Assembly: GCF_009834565.1 (NCBI RefSeq)
Contig: NZ_CP019428.1
Span: 5,642,001-5,706,000, forward strand
Length of the DNA stretch: 64,000 bases
DNA from: Pseudomonas sp. R76
GTDB lineage: Bacteria > Pseudomonadota > Gammaproteobacteria > Pseudomonadales > Pseudomonadaceae
Direction: 5' to 3'
The position numbers and the translations under genes are program-made. This document shows, one piece after another, positions 46,477 to 57,076 of this stretch. Numbering within the stretch: the first letter of the stretch is position 1; each line of letters opens with the position of its first letter. Below the pieces are notes generated by a model that had not been told where the DNA came from, did no database searches, and was given only the letters and a program-made list of their open reading frames with translations.

Positions 46477-46564
46477 GGGAGCACTCCACATCAGAGGGAT
46501 TTATGATGTGGATAATATTGTCAGTGCGAAGTCCTGAGTAGCACTATTGATCTGGGTGATTAAG

Positions 46565-46635
46565 GGGTAGTAGTCGCGAGGGACTTGGGACTGCTGCGCA
46601 GCCCAGCGCAAGCAAGCTCCCTCGCCACAGGGGGC
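46565..46635. repeat. Degenerate REP-like inverted repeat
   Basis: GTCGCGAGGGACTT...AAGCAAGCTCCCTCGCCACA with an internal CTGCTGCGCAG palindrome. A different and decayed REP class, between the ene-reductase and gpx genes. Confidence 0.6.
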
Positions 46636-46639
46636 CAAT

Positions 46640-47122
46640 TCAGCTCAGGGCTTTTTCAATGGCCTGGATAATCGTCAGATCATCTGGTGCGGTACGTGGG
46701 GAGAATCGCGCCAGCACGCGGCCATCTTTGCCGAGCAGGAATTTCTCGAAATTCCAGGTGATATCCCCCGGAAATTCCGCGCCCTCGCCCGCCAGCAAAC
46801 GATACAACTGATGACGATCGTGGCCGTTAACGTCGAGCTTGCTGCCCAACGGGAACGTTACGCCATAGTTCAGGCTGCAGAATTGCTGGATTTCTTCTTC
46901 GGTGCCCGGCTCCTGACCCGCAAACTGGTTGCACGGCAGCCCCAGCACGGTAAAACCCTGGCCCTTGTATTGCTGGTAGAGGTTTTCCAACGCCGCGTAT
47001 TGCGGGGTCAAGCCACATTTGGAGGCCACGTTGACCACCAGCACCACTTGCCCCTTGAAGGGCGCCAGCGGCAGCTCTTGTCCGTCCAAAGCTTTGAGTT
47101 TCAGGTCGTGGAAAGCACTCAT
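46640..47122 (-). CDS. Glutathione peroxidase-type thiol peroxidase
   Basis: A 160-residue enzyme of the glutathione peroxidase family. The peroxidatic cysteine is in NVASKCGLTPQY, and the Gln and Trp of the active site are in LPCNQFAGQEPGT and WNFEKFLLG. A second cysteine (CNQF) and the bacterial form suggest thioredoxin rather than glutathione as reductant. The ATG at 47122 (MSAFHDLKL) fits the family; an earlier start adds a leader without similarity. Confidence 0.93.
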   Translation of the reverse strand: MSAFHDLKLKALDGQELPLAPFKGQVVLVVNVASKCGLTPQYAALENLYQQYKGQGFTVLGLPCNQFAGQEPGTEEEIQQFCSLNYGVTFPLGSKLDVNGHDRHQLYRLLAGEGAEFPGDITWNFEKFLLGKDGRVLARFSPRTAPDDLTIIQAIEKALS

Positions 47123-47223
47123 GACGAACTCCAGATATCCCATGTTCTTCGCATTGCGACCGTTCGAGATTACAGACCGCAAGCCTGCAATCATAGACGC
47201 CGATTACAAAACTCGCCTGCAGA

Positions 47224-47688
47224 CTACTGAGCGGTCGGCCAAGGCAAAATCGGAATCGCGGTAACCGCGTTTTGCGGGCTGCCTTCGATCAAGCGGTCGC
47301 TGTAGACCAGGTAAACCAGGGTATTGCGCTTCTTGTCGAGAAAACGCACCACCTGCATGGTCTTGAACACCAGCGAGGTGCGCTCCTTGAACACTTCGTC
47401 GCCGTCCTTGAGCTCGCCTTTGAAATGGATCGGGCCGACCTGACGGCAGGCAATCGAGGCCTCGGCGCGATCTTCGGCCAGGCCCAGCCCGCCTTTCACG
47501 CCGCCCGTCTTGGCGCGTGACAGGTAGCAGGTCACGCCGTCGACCTTGGGGTCATCAAACGCCTCGACCACGATTCGGTCGTTGGGGCCGACAAATTTGA
47601 ACACCGTCGACACCTGGCCAATCTCTTCGGCCGAGGCCAGCAGTGGCAGGGCCAGCAACAGGCCGAGTAAACCTTTTATGACGCGCAT
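47224..47688 (-). CDS. creA: CreA family protein
   Basis: A 154-residue exported protein with a Sec signal ([20 protein letters not shown]). It matches the CreA family ([38 protein letters not shown], with Cys residues likely in a disulfide). Function unknown despite the name, which comes from the E. coli cre region. It lies 15 bp after proB and may be read with it. Confidence 0.9.
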   Translation of the reverse strand: MRVIKGLLGLLLALPLLASAEEIGQVSTVFKFVGPNDRIVVEAFDDPKVDGVTCYLSRAKTGGVKGGLGLAEDRAEASIACRQVGPIHFKGELKDGDEVFKERTSLVFKTMQVVRFLDKKRNTLVYLVYSDRLIEGSPQNAVTAIPILPWPTAQ

Positions 47689-47703
47689 CGTGTATTCCTT
47701 TGT

Positions 47704-48822
47704 TTAGACCAGGATCAGGTTATCGCGGTGAACCAGTTCCGGTTCAGCCATGTAACCTAATAGTCCGACAATCGCGTCAGACGATTGTCCAATGATTTTC
47801 TGTGCTTCAAGCGCGCTGTAGTTGGCCAGGCCACGGGCGATCTCACGACCGTCGGGCGCCACACACACCACCATCTCACCACGGCGGAAGCTGCCCTGCA
47901 CCAACTTGACGCCGACCGGCAGCAAGCTCTTGTTACCTTGGGACAACGCCGACACGGCGCCATCGTCCAACACCAATGTGCCGCGGGTTTGCAGATGCCC
48001 GGCCAGCCACTGCTTGCGCGCCGCGAGCATGCCGCGTTCCGGCGACAGCAGCGTACCGATACGCTCACCCGCCTTAAGGCGATCCAGCACACGCTCCAGG
48101 CGCCCACCGACGATGATGGTGTGCGCGCCGGAACGCGCAGCCAGGCGCGCGGCGCGCAGCTTGGTCTGCATGCCGCCACGCCCCAGGGCGCCGCCAACGC
48201 TGCCGGCCACGGCATCCAGCGCCGGGTCATCGGCGCGCGCTTCGTAGATCAGCTGGGCGTCGGGGTTGTTGCGTGGGTCGGCGTCGAACATGCCGTCGCG
48301 GTCGGTCAGAATCACCAGCAGGTCGGCTTCCACCAGGTTGGCCACCAGCGCAGCCAGGGTGTCGTTGTCGCCGAAGCGGATTTCGTCGGTGACCACCGTG
48401 TCATTTTCGTTGATCACCGGGATAACCTTGAGCTCGACCAACGCGCGCAAGGTGCTGCGGGCGTTGAGGTAGCGCTTGCGGTCGGACAGGTCGTCGTGGG
48501 TCAGCAGGATCTGCGCCGTATGGCGGCCGTGCTCGGCAAAGCTGGATTCCCAGGCTTGCACCAGGCCCATCTGGCCGATGGCGGCGGCGGCTTGCAGTTC
48601 GTGCATCGCGCTGGGTCGCGCGGTCCAGCCGAGGCGGCTCATCCCGGCGGCAACTGCCCCGGACGACACCAGCACCAACTCGACACCGGCCTCATGCAAG
48701 GCCACCATCTGCTCGACCCACACGCTCATGGCTGCGCGATCCAGACCTTTGCCGTCCGCCGTCAGCAGCGCACTGCCGATCTTCACGACCCAGCGCTGCG
48801 CACCTGTCACTTTGCTCCGCAT
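47704..48822 (-). CDS. proB: Glutamate 5-kinase
   Basis: A 372-residue enzyme for the first step of proline synthesis. The kinase domain (residues 8-260) has [27 protein letters not shown] and [15 protein letters not shown]; the C-terminal PUA domain begins near residue 275. The double ATG at 48825/48822 leaves the start ambiguous by one codon. It follows obgE. Confidence 0.96.
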   Translation of the reverse strand: MRSKVTGAQRWVVKIGSALLTADGKGLDRAAMSVWVEQMVALHEAGVELVLVSSGAVAAGMSRLGWTARPSAMHELQAAAAIGQMGLVQAWESSFAEHGRHTAQILLTHDDLSDRKRYLNARSTLRALVELKVIPVINENDTVVTDEIRFGDNDTLAALVANLVEADLLVILTDRDGMFDADPRNNPDAQLIYEARADDPALDAVAGSVGGALGRGGMQTKLRAARLAARSGAHTIIVGGRLERVLDRLKAGERIGTLLSPERGMLAARKQWLAGHLQTRGTLVLDDGAVSALSQGNKSLLPVGVKLVQGSFRRGEMVVCVAPDGREIARGLANYSALEAQKIIGQSSDAIVGLLGYMAEPELVHRDNLILV

Positions 48823-48902
48823 CATCTTCAACCTTAGATTGAGGGCAGCGCGACCCAGCGCCGCCCATAACGTTATTAGTGACTACGTATATCCAGATAC
48901 CA

Positions 48903-48928
48903 AAACGCCGCTCCAGAGAGCGGCGTTT
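48903..48928 (-). terminator. Terminator between obgE and proB
   Basis: AAACGCCGCTC-CAGA-GAGCGGCGTTT lies just after the obgE stop, so proB probably has its own promoter or relies on read-through. Confidence 0.8.
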
Positions 48929-48945
48929 AAGTTTATCGCAACCGA

Positions 48946-50199
<1,254 letters not shown>

Positions 50200-50317
50200 T
50201 TAAGAAACCAAGACATAAGACTCTTGCAAAAATGAGCGCAGCGACCTCAAACAACAACCGCCTATCCAGCGCTTGAGCTCATTACAAACAGCTTTGCAAG
50301 AGACTCACTCCACAAAC

Positions 50318-50347
50318 GAAAAAGCCCCGTCGCGAGACAGGGCTTTT
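50318..50347 (-). terminator. Terminator after rpmA
   Basis: AAAAAGCCC and GGGCTTTT arms around a 12-base loop, 16 bp beyond the rpmA stop, dividing rplU-rpmA from obgE. Confidence 0.8.
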
Positions 50348-50362
50348 CCAGCGATCGCGCAA

Positions 50363-50620
50363 TTAAGCGGCGACAACGCTCACGTAACGGCGGTTGAACG
50401 CGCCTTTTACTTCAAACTTGATCACGCCTTCGATTTTAGCGAAGAGGGTGTGATCTTTACCCATGCCAACACCGTAACCGGCGTGGAATTGGGTGCCGCG
50501 CTGACGCACGATGATGTTGCCCGGAATGATTTTCTGGCCGCCATACATCTTCACGCCAAGGCGTTTGGCTTCTGAGTCGCGACCGTTACGGGTACTACCA
50601 CCAGCTTTTTTGTGTGCCAT
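50363..50620 (-). CDS. rpmA: 50S ribosomal protein L27
   Basis: An 85-residue ribosomal protein with the normal start [20 protein letters not shown] and the [10 protein letters not shown] core. Its N-terminal tail reaches the peptidyl-transferase centre. It follows rplU by 34 bp. Confidence 0.98.
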   Translation of the reverse strand: MAHKKAGGSTRNGRDSEAKRLGVKMYGGQKIIPGNIIVRQRGTQFHAGYGVGMGKDHTLFAKIEGVIKFEVKGAFNRRYVSVVAA

Positions 50621-50654
50621 GAGTCAATTCTCCTAGTGAGGAATTAGGCTGAAA

Positions 50655-50969
50655 TTAAGCCTGAATACCGGTGATTTTGATCTCGGTGTACCACTGGCGG
50701 TGGCCCATACGCTTCATGTGGTGCTTACGACGACGGAACTTGATGATGCGGACTTTATCGTGACGACCTTGGGAGATCACTTCAGCCACAACGGTAGCGC
50801 CAGCAACAACTGGAGCGCCGATGTTCACGTCATCGCCATTGGCGACCAACAGAACGCGATCAAAGGTAACGGATTCGCCAGTAGCGACTTCCAGTTTTTC
50901 GATCTTCAGGTATTCACCTGGGGCGACCTTGTATTGCTTGCCACCAGTAACAATTACTGCGTACGACAT
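50655..50969 (-). CDS. rplU: 50S ribosomal protein L21
   Basis: A 104-residue ribosomal protein ([40 protein letters not shown]). The ATG at 50969 has GGAGAAATACC before it; an earlier open frame is not part of the protein. Divergent from ispB. Confidence 0.98.
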   Translation of the reverse strand: MSYAVIVTGGKQYKVAPGEYLKIEKLEVATGESVTFDRVLLVANGDDVNIGAPVVAGATVVAEVISQGRHDKVRIIKFRRRKHHMKRMGHRQWYTEIKITGIQA

Positions 50970-51208
50970 GGTATTTCTCCGATAATCCTGCTCACCCAGC
51001 GCTTTATAAGAAGAGGTATTGGCTGGCATGGCTGCATGGGATGGACGTCCCGAATGCAATTGCGTAAGGCAGGTGCTGCCCAGGAAGTTCAGGGTGCGCG
51101 ATTGTACGCAAGGTAAATGGGTGATGCAAGTGGCCGTCTATCGCGCCTTGACAGTGCCGGGCCTGAGTCCTAGCATGCCGCGCAACCCTTCTGGAGCGAC
51201 TGTCGCTG

Positions 51209-52177
51209 ATGCAACCCCAAGCTTTCTACCGCGCGGTCGCGGACGATTTTAGCGCCGTCGACGGCATCATCAAGCAGCAGCTGACGTCTAAAGTGCCGCT
51301 GGTCTCCAAAATTGGCGACTATATTACGTCGGCGGGCGGCAAACGCCTGCGTCCTTTATTAGTGTTGCTGTGTGGCAAAGCCCTGGGCCGCGAAGGCGAT
51401 GACCTGCGCCTGCTGGCCGCCACTATCGAATTTTTGCACACCGCCACCTTGCTGCATGACGACGTGGTCGACATGTCCGGCATGCGCCGTGGTCGCGAGA
51501 CGGCCAATGCGATGTGGGGCAACGCCCCCAGCGTACTGGTGGGCGATTTCCTGTACTCGCGCTCGTTCGAAATGATGGTCGAGCTGGGCTCGATGCCGGT
51601 AATGAAGATTCTTTCACAAGCCACGCGCATCATCGCCGAGGGCGAAGTGTTGCAGCTGTCGAAGGTCCGCGACGCCAGCACCACCGAAGAAACCTACATG
51701 GAAGTGATTCGCGGCAAAACCGCGATGCTCTTCGAGGCCTCGACCCACAGTGCCGCTGCCTTGTGTGGCGCGACTGTCGAACAGTCCGAAGCCCTGCGCA
51801 CCTTTGGCGATCACCTGGGTGTGGCGTTCCAACTGGTCGACGACCTGCTCGACTATAAGGGCGACGCCGAGACTCTGGGCAAGAACGTCGGCGACGACCT
51901 GGCCGAAGGCAAACCAACGCTGCCGCTGATCTACACCATGCGCGAAGGCACGCCGGAACAGGCTGCCCTGGTGCGCAAGGCGATCCAGAAAGGCGGGATC
52001 GAAGACCTGGAAGCCATCCGCGCAGCCGTGGAAGCCTCCGGCTCCCTGGAATACACCGCGCAACTGGCGCGTGACTATGTGGCCCGCGCCATCAAGTGCC
52101 TCGATGCCCTGCCTGCCAGCGAATACCGCGATGCGCTGGTTGAGTTGAGTGAGTTTGCGGTCGCGCGTACTCACTGA
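51209..52177 (+). CDS. ispB: Octaprenyl/nonaprenyl diphosphate synthase
   Basis: A 322-residue trans-prenyltransferase that makes the long side chain of ubiquinone. The two aspartate-rich motifs are in LLHDDVVDMSG and QLVDDLLDYKG, with GGKRLRPLL near the N-terminus. Pseudomonas makes Q-9, so nonaprenyl product is likely. Divergent from rplU, as in other pseudomonads. Confidence 0.96.
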   Translation: MQPQAFYRAVADDFSAVDGIIKQQLTSKVPLVSKIGDYITSAGGKRLRPLLVLLCGKALGREGDDLRLLAATIEFLHTATLLHDDVVDMSGMRRGRETANAMWGNAPSVLVGDFLYSRSFEMMVELGSMPVMKILSQATRIIAEGEVLQLSKVRDASTTEETYMEVIRGKTAMLFEASTHSAAALCGATVEQSEALRTFGDHLGVAFQLVDDLLDYKGDAETLGKNVGDDLAEGKPTLPLIYTMREGTPEQAALVRKAIQKGGIEDLEAIRAAVEASGSLEYTAQLARDYVARAIKCLDALPASEYRDALVELSEFAVARTH

Positions 52178-52189
52178 TTCCACGCTGAA

Positions 52190-52266
52190 TAATGTGGGAG
52201 CTGGCTCGCCTGCGATGACTGTAGTGAACTCACTACCGCTATCGCAGGCAAGCCAGCTCCCACATT
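52190..52266. repeat. REP doublet
   Basis: Inverted GTGGGAGCTGGCTCGCCTGC and GCAGGCAAGCCAGCTCCCAC arms around a 26-bp spacer, downstream of ispB. Confidence 0.9.
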
Positions 52267-52347
52267 GCACCGAGTCCCCGCCCCTCTCTTGCAATAAACC
52301 TTATATAATGTGCGACTTTTAGCCATCCTGACTTTCAAGGAGCTTTA

Positions 52348-52689
52348 GTGAGCACGTTGCCACCCTGCCCGAAATGCAATTCCGAATACACCTACGAAGA
52401 CGGCGCCCAGCTGATCTGCCCGGAATGCGCCCATGAGTGGTCCGCCAATGGCGAGGCCGAAGCAGCCGGCGATGAAACCGTGAAGAAAGACTCTGTAGGC
52501 AACGTCCTGCAAGACGGCGACACCATCACTGTCATCAAAGACCTCAAGGTCAAAGGCACGTCCCTGGTGGTCAAGGTCGGCACCAAGGTCAAGAACATCC
52601 GCCTGTGCGACGGCGACCACGATATCGATTGCAAGATCGACGGTATCGGCCCGATGAAACTCAAGTCCGAGTTCGTCCGTAAAGTCTGA
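52348..52689 (+). CDS. yjdM: Zinc-ribbon alkylphosphonate utilisation-type protein YjdM (PhnA)
   Basis: A 113-residue cytoplasmic protein. The zinc ribbon is [21 protein letters not shown] (four Cys near residues 7-27), and a small C-terminal SH3-like barrel begins near residue 50. It starts with GTG after AAGGAGCTTTA. A TATAAT at 52304-52309 may be its -10 element. The old name PhnA comes from E. coli; it is not phosphonoacetate hydrolase and its role is unknown. Confidence 0.93.
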   Translation: MSTLPPCPKCNSEYTYEDGAQLICPECAHEWSANGEAEAAGDETVKKDSVGNVLQDGDTITVIKDLKVKGTSLVVKVGTKVKNIRLCDGDHDIDCKIDGIGPMKLKSEFVRKV

Positions 52690-52805
52690 TTCTGCTGCAT
52701 CCATCCCGCGCCCGCCGCGGGATGGCGTTTCGCCCTCCCCGTTGATCGAACGCAATATCCACACAGAAAAACCTGGAAACCGCCAATAGGCACTTGCTAT
52801 TCTAC

Positions 52806-52825
52806 GAATAAGAATTATTCTCATT
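52806..52825. promoter_or_regulatory. Fur box
   Basis: On the minus strand AATGAGAATAATTCTTATTC closely follows the Fur consensus type AATGAGAATAATTATCATT. It lies 24-43 bp upstream of the next start codon, so that gene should be repressed by iron. Confidence 0.75.
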
Positions 52826-52848
52826 GAAACTTATCAAGGAGAACGACC

Positions 52849-53106
52849 ATGACTTATTTGATAGATGCCTGGCTGGACCGGCCACACCCTTACCTGCGAA
52901 TCCTGCATCGGGAAACCGGGGAAGTCTGCGCGGTGCTGGAAGAAGAAGCGTTGAATGAACTGCAGGACCAGGGCGACCTGGACGTCAACGGCCTGAGTTC
53001 GAGTGAGCCTGGCGTGCTGAAGGAAGTAGTGCGCAACCTGTTTCTGTTCTGCTATGCCCGAGCGTTGCGCCCGGCCACGGAGTTGAATGGCAAGTTCCAT
53101 CCATGA
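52849..53106 (+). CDS. Iron-regulated small conserved protein
   Basis: An 85-residue cytoplasmic protein, acidic, with no known domain (LIDAWLDRPHPYLRILHRET, EEEALNELQDQGDLDVNGLS). The start has AAGGAGAACGACC before it. The Fur box upstream marks it as iron-repressed. By position and appearance it is like P. aeruginosa PA4570, an iron-responsive gene of unknown role. Confidence 0.8.
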   Translation: MTYLIDAWLDRPHPYLRILHRETGEVCAVLEEEALNELQDQGDLDVNGLSSSEPGVLKEVVRNLFLFCYARALRPATELNGKFHP

Positions 53107-53138
53107 ATGACCACGCGAAGCCTGAATGCACCCGCTCT

Positions 53139-53227
53139 ATGTGGGAGCTGGCTTGCCTGCGATAGCATCAACTCGGTAGGAATTTAGACCGAGTCGTCTG
53201 CATCGCGGGCAAGCCCGGCTCCCACAT
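53139..53227. repeat. REP doublet with unlike arms
   Basis: The left arm is of the CTGGCTTGCCTGCGAT subclass and the right arm reads CGCGGGCAAGCCCGGCTCCC. The spacer holds an inner inverted pair ACTCGGT / ACCGAGT. Confidence 0.9.
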
Positions 53228-53254
53228 AAGGCCAGGTGCAACCATCAGCAGGTC

Positions 53255-53872
53255 TTACAGAACGTCAAGCAGCTCGACGTCGAACACCAGAACGCTGTGC
53301 GGCGGAATGCTGCCAACGCCTTGAGCGCCGTAAGCCAGTTCGCTCGGCACGTACAGACGCCATTTGCTGCCGGCATTCATCAGTTGCAGGGCTTCGGTCC
53401 AGCCGGCGATCACGCCGCCAACCGGGAATTCTGCAGGCTGGCCGCGCTCGTAGGAGCTGTCGAACACAGTGCCGTCGATCAGGGTGCCGTGGTAGTGGGT
53501 ACGCACTTGGTCTTCACGGGTCGGCTTGGCGCCGCTACCCGCAGTCAGCACTTCAAATTGCAGGCCGGAAGCCAGGGTGGTGATGCCGTCACGCTTGGCG
53601 TTTTCAGCCAGGAACGCCAGGCCAGCGCCAGCAGCCGCTTCAGCCTTGGCAGCCGCTTCGGCTTGCATGATTTCGCGGATAACTTTGAAGCTGGCCGCCA
53701 TTTGCTCTTGGTCAACGCGGCTTGGTTTGCCTGCGAACGCGTCGGTCAGGCCGGCCAGGATCGCATCAATGCTCACGCCCGGTGGCGGGTTGTCGCGCAG
53801 TTGGTCGCCCAACTGACGGCCGATACCGTAGCTGACGCGGGTTTCGTCGGTGGACAGATTAACTTCGGACAT
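53255..53872 (-). CDS. fklB: FKBP-type peptidyl-prolyl isomerase (FklB/FkpA class)
   Basis: A 205-residue isomerase with an N-terminal dimerisation helix region (residues 5-85) and an FKBP domain (residues 105-205: DQVRTHYHGTLIDGTVFDSS, VIAGWTEALQLMNAGSKWRL, AYGAQGVGSIPPHSVLVFDV). The ATG at 53872 (MSEVNLSTDETRVSYGIG) gives no signal peptide, so it is probably cytoplasmic like FklB. Confidence 0.93.
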   Translation of the reverse strand: MSEVNLSTDETRVSYGIGRQLGDQLRDNPPPGVSIDAILAGLTDAFAGKPSRVDQEQMAASFKVIREIMQAEAAAKAEAAAGAGLAFLAENAKRDGITTLASGLQFEVLTAGSGAKPTREDQVRTHYHGTLIDGTVFDSSYERGQPAEFPVGGVIAGWTEALQLMNAGSKWRLYVPSELAYGAQGVGSIPPHSVLVFDVELLDVL

Positions 53873-54131
53873 AAAGAGGCTCCGCTGTAGGACAACACGA
53901 TTTCCCGTGCCATCCAAAACTAAAAGGGCCAGCAGACTAGCACACAAGGCCTGCCCGTGATGAGCCCCTGCCCTACACCGTAAGCCACACGGCGATCGCG
54001 ACCCTTCGTCGCACCCGGATTAAAAATATTTCAGAATCACCTGACGCCGCCGATACAGCCCTACACACTTTGGCTGGCTCAAACAAAAAAACACCGTCCA
54101 GCAGACACACATCATTCTTGCGGAGCATTCG

Positions 54132-56051
54132 ATGAATAGCTGGTTCGGCAACATAAGCGTCAACCTTAAACTCGGCCTGGGCTTCGGCCTGGTGCTGGTC
54201 CTCACCTCGATCCTGGCACTGACCGGCTGGACCAGCCTGGGCGGCTTGATCGACCGCAGCAACTGGATGAGCGACATCACCCAGCTCAACGCCTCGCTGA
54301 CCAAGCTGCGCATCGTGCGCCTGCAATACATGCTGGCTAACGGCGATGAAGCGGTGGCACAGAACGTCCAGACCAATCTCGACGCCTTCGCCGCCCAGCA
54401 ACAGAAGCTGCTGGACAGCTTCAAGAGCCCGGAAAACCTCAAGCTGCTCAACGAGCAGAAAGCCGTCATCACCGCGTATCAGCAGTCCTTGAACAAAATG
54501 CGTGAGGCCTACCGCAACGGTAACGCCGCGCGCCAGGTCATGGGCGACAAGGCCGACATCGCCAACGCCCAGATCGATGCGCTGGAAACCACTGTGCAGC
54601 AGATGCCTGACAGTCCGGAGCGCTTCACCCAGTACCAGGCCGTCACTCACGCCAAGGAAGACTTCCAGTTGAGCCGCTACGAAGTGCGCGGCTACACCAA
54701 CAGTCCCAGCGCAGAGACCGAAGCCCGCGCCGCTGCACAAGTTGAAAAAGCCATCAGCGGTTTGAAAGGCCTCAGTGCCGCATTCGGCGCCAGCCAACAA
54801 AGCGCATTGACCTCACTGGAAACCGCGCTCGGCGCCTATCGCAGCGCCGTACAAAGCTACAAGGCGGCCAACGCCAACATCGTCAGCGCCCGTGCAGAAA
54901 TGACTACCCAAGGCGCCGATATCGTCACCATCAGCGACAAACTGTACGACATCCAACTGGATCGCCGTGACGCCGAAAGCGCCCAGGCCCGCAGCCTGCA
55001 ACTTATCAGCACCTTGCTGGCCCTGCTGGTCGGCGTCATCGCGGCACTGGTCATTACCCGCCAGATCACTCGCCCGATCCAGGAAACCCTGGCCGTGGTG
55101 GAGCGCATCGCTTCCGGCGACCTGAGCCACAACATCCAGGTCACCCGCCGCGATGAACTGGGCGTGTTGCAACAAGGCATCCAGCGCATGGGCACCACCC
55201 TGCGTGAATTGATCAGCGGTATTCGCGATGGCGTAACCCAAATCGCCAGCGCCGCCGAAGAGCTGTCGGCGGTTACCGAACAGACCAGCGCCGGCGTGAA
55301 CAGCCAGAAGATCGAGACTGATCAAGTCGCCACGGCGATGCACGAAATGACTGCCACCGTGCAGGAAGTCGCACGCAACGCCGAGCAAGCCTCGCTGGCC
55401 GCTGCCGATGCCGATGGCCAAGCCCGCGCGGGCGACAAAGTGGTGGCCGAGGCCATCGCCCAGATCGAACGCCTGGCGGCTGAAGTGGCACGTTCCACCG
55501 ACGCCATGACGCACCTGCAACAAGAGAGCAACAAGATCGGCAGCGTGATGGATGTGATCAAGGCGGTAGCCGAACAAACCAACCTGCTGGCACTCAACGC
55601 CGCGATTGAAGCCGCGCGCGCCGGTGAAGCCGGTCGTGGCTTTGCCGTGGTCGCCGACGAAGTCCGCGGCCTGGCCCAACGCACCCAGAAATCCACCGAA
55701 GAAATCGAAGGCCTGGTCGCCGGTCTGCAGAACGGCACCCAGCAAGTCGCCACCGTGATGAACAACAGCCGCAGCCTTACCGACAGCAGCGTCGAGCTGA
55801 CGCGCAAGGCCGGTGTGTCGCTGGAAAACATCACCCGTACGGTGTCGAACATCCAGTCGATGAACCAGCAGATTGCAGCCGCGGCCGAACAGCAGAGTGC
55901 CGTGGCTGAAGAGATCAGCCGCAGCATCGTGAACGTGCGTGATGTGTCCGAGCAGACCGCCACGGCGAGTGACGAGACAGCCAAGTCGAGCGTGGAACTG
56001 GCGCGTTTGGGCAGCCAGTTGCAGCAGATGGTCAGCCACTTCCGGGTTTAA
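54132..56051 (+). CDS. Methyl-accepting chemotaxis protein with HBM-type sensor
   Basis: A 639-residue chemoreceptor. One membrane helix is at residues 12-33 and a second near 290-310. Between them is a long all-helical periplasmic part of about 255 residues, the size and character of the helical bimodular (HBM) domain of McpS-like receptors, which bind organic acids. A HAMP domain and the signalling hairpin ([18 protein letters not shown]) follow, with methylation regions on each side. The ligand is not readable from sequence. Confidence 0.92.
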   Translation: MNSWFGNISVNLKLGLGFGLVLVLTSILALTGWTSLGGLIDRSNWMSDITQLNASLTKLRIVRLQYMLANGDEAVAQNVQTNLDAFAAQQQKLLDSFKSPENLKLLNEQKAVITAYQQSLNKMREAYRNGNAARQVMGDKADIANAQIDALETTVQQMPDSPERFTQYQAVTHAKEDFQLSRYEVRGYTNSPSAETEARAAAQVEKAISGLKGLSAAFGASQQSALTSLETALGAYRSAVQSYKAANANIVSARAEMTTQGADIVTISDKLYDIQLDRRDAESAQARSLQLISTLLALLVGVIAALVITRQITRPIQETLAVVERIASGDLSHNIQVTRRDELGVLQQGIQRMGTTLRELISGIRDGVTQIASAAEELSAVTEQTSAGVNSQKIETDQVATAMHEMTATVQEVARNAEQASLAAADADGQARAGDKVVAEAIAQIERLAAEVARSTDAMTHLQQESNKIGSVMDVIKAVAEQTNLLALNAAIEAARAGEAGRGFAVVADEVRGLAQRTQKSTEEIEGLVAGLQNGTQQVATVMNNSRSLTDSSVELTRKAGVSLENITRTVSNIQSMNQQIAAAAEQQSAVAEEISRSIVNVRDVSEQTATASDETAKSSVELARLGSQLQQMVSHFRV

Positions 56052-56088
56052 AAACCAAAAAGCCGCCTCGGCCTAAACCGAGGCGGCT
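56051..56088 (-). terminator. Strong terminator of a leftward small-ORF unit
   Basis: AGCCGCCTCGG-CCTAAA-CCGAGGCGGCT has an 11-bp perfect stem. Its T-run (TTTTTGGTTTTT) is only on the minus strand, so it ends leftward transcription, not the chemoreceptor gene that stops at its edge. Confidence 0.85.
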
Positions 56089-56102
56089 CCACTTCTCAGA
56101 CC

Positions 56103-56201
56103 TTACAGGTCATCGAAGCTGTCCCGCTGGAATGTCCACACGTGATAAACACGCAGGGCATTCACTACGAGGTTCCACGTACGTCGTGCAAACTTAGACA
56201 T
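56103..56201 (-). CDS. Small protein, 32 residues, unknown
   Basis: Reading leftward from ATG 56201 to TAA 56103 gives 32 residues beginning MSKFARRTWNLVVNALRVYH and ending FQRDSFDDL. A ribosome-binding site CAGGGAGGG lies 6-8 nt before the ATG. The first 20 residues would form a basic amphipathic helix; the tail is acidic. A strong same-strand terminator follows 15 bp after the stop. I do not recognise it, but the start signal, stop and terminator together make it a credible gene. Confidence 0.65.
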   Translation of the reverse strand: MSKFARRTWNLVVNALRVYHVWTFQRDSFDDL

Positions 56202-56218
56202 ACTCGGCCCTCCCTGAG

Positions 56219-56272
56219 TTAGGCCTTACCTCCAGCACACTTACCGGAACACGTGGGCCTTGGGATGCACAT
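56219..56272 (-). CDS. Tiny ORF, 17 residues, cysteine-rich
   Basis: Leftward from ATG 56272: MCIPRPTCSGKCAGGKA then TAA. AAAGGA lies 7 nt before the start. The stop is 17 bp before the 32-residue ORF, so it could be a leader peptide or a coupled small protein. The three cysteines could bind a metal. The start region is a near copy of that of the ORF at 56477-56581. Confidence 0.4.
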   Translation of the reverse strand: MCIPRPTCSGKCAGGKA

Positions 56273-56290
56273 CACTGCTTCCTTTGAGGC
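56267..56290 (-). repeat. Duplicated start-site block, copy 1
   Basis: The minus strand reads CCTCAAAGGAAGCAGTGATG then TGC, covering ribosome-binding site and start of the 17-residue ORF. It differs from the copy at 56576-56599 at two bases within CCTCAWWGGAAGCAGTGATG. Confidence 0.8.
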
Positions 56291-56476
56291 GGCCGGGCTT
56301 TGGTTCCTCCCGCATGAATCCGGCACGGATTACTAGCCCGTGGCGTTCGGTCCATTATTCCGCGCGCATACCCAGCCACCTACAAAACGACGGACTTGGA
56401 ACGGGGCTGATACTAACCAACATCCCGGCGAAAGGTGTAACGAGCGACGATAAAACCTACTGCAAGGTCCGCAAAT

Positions 56477-56581
56477 TCATTGCCAAACTTTACCGCTCAT
56501 TTTGGATAGAAAATGAAGAGTACCGACCGTCGTCATGTCTTGCCTGATGCAGTAACCGGCAGTAGTATCCGTGTGGCACAT
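56477..56581 (-). CDS. Small ORF, 34 residues, unknown
   Basis: Leftward from ATG 56581 to TGA 56477: 34 residues beginning MCHTDTTAGYCIRQDM and ending SGKVWQ. TTGGAAGCAGTG precedes the start, the same context as the 17-residue ORF. No domain is recognised. It could be coding or only carry the duplicated leader block. Confidence 0.35.
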   Translation of the reverse strand: MCHTDTTAGYCIRQDMTTVGTLHFLSKMSGKVWQ

Positions 56582-56599
56582 CACTGCTTCCAATGAGGT
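56576..56599 (-). repeat. Duplicated start-site block, copy 2
   Basis: The minus strand reads CCTCATTGGAAGCAGTGATG then TGC, 309 bp upstream of copy 1 in the same orientation, and again spans a start codon. Confidence 0.8.
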
Positions 56600-56625
56600 C
56601 GCAACCCCAGCCACTCACTGGGTTT

Positions 56626-56664
56626 GCAATAAAAAACCGCCCTACTAAGGCGGTTTTTTATTGC
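56626..56664. terminator. Bidirectional terminator
   Basis: GCAATAAAAAACCGCC-CTACTAA-GGCGGTTTTTTATTGC is a perfect 16-bp stem. It ends the leftward glyoxalase-fold gene just beyond its stop and separates it from the small-ORF unit. Confidence 0.88.
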
Positions 56665-56678
56665 CTGCGATTTGCCCA

Positions 56679-57047
56679 TCAACCCTCGCCTTCCTCGACA
56701 AATACCAACCGATTCCCGAACGGATCGCCGATGCTCATCTCCCGCGAACCCCAAGGCGTTTCCTCAACCCCAGGCTTGGCATACCGATAATCTTTGGCCA
56801 GCAACTGCTGCTGATACGCGTCCACGCCCTGCGCCTGAATACGCACCGCCGACCCGGGCGAAGCATCGCCGTGATGCTCGGACAAATGCAGCACGCACTC
56901 GCCCAGCGACACCTGCAAATACAACGGAAAATTCGCCTCGAAGCGATGCTGCCAGTCGACCTTGAACCCGAGGAAGTCGACGTAAAATTCCAACGCCTTG
57001 GCTTCGTCGAAGATGCGTAATATCGGGGTGACTTTTCCTAAGTGCAT
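56679..57047 (-). CDS. Glyoxalase/bleomycin-resistance-fold protein
   Basis: A 122-residue VOC-fold protein (KVTPILRIFDEAKALEFYVD, LHLSEHHGDASPG, MSIGDPFGNRLVFVEE) with a His and Glu in positions for metal. This is the pattern of bleomycin-binding-type proteins, though such genes are common and mostly uncharacterised. The ATG at 57047 has GGAG at 8 nt and is preferred to the ATG at 57053. Confidence 0.88.
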   Translation of the reverse strand: MHLGKVTPILRIFDEAKALEFYVDFLGFKVDWQHRFEANFPLYLQVSLGECVLHLSEHHGDASPGSAVRIQAQGVDAYQQQLLAKDYRYAKPGVEETPWGSREMSIGDPFGNRLVFVEEGEG

Positions 57048-57076
57048 GACCATAGCTCCGTGTATGAGAGCACCCA

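Noticed and set aside
56260..56547. 95-codon plus-strand frame in the small-ORF region
   Set aside because: It starts at TTG without a ribosome-binding site, and the only T-tailed terminator here belongs to the minus strand.
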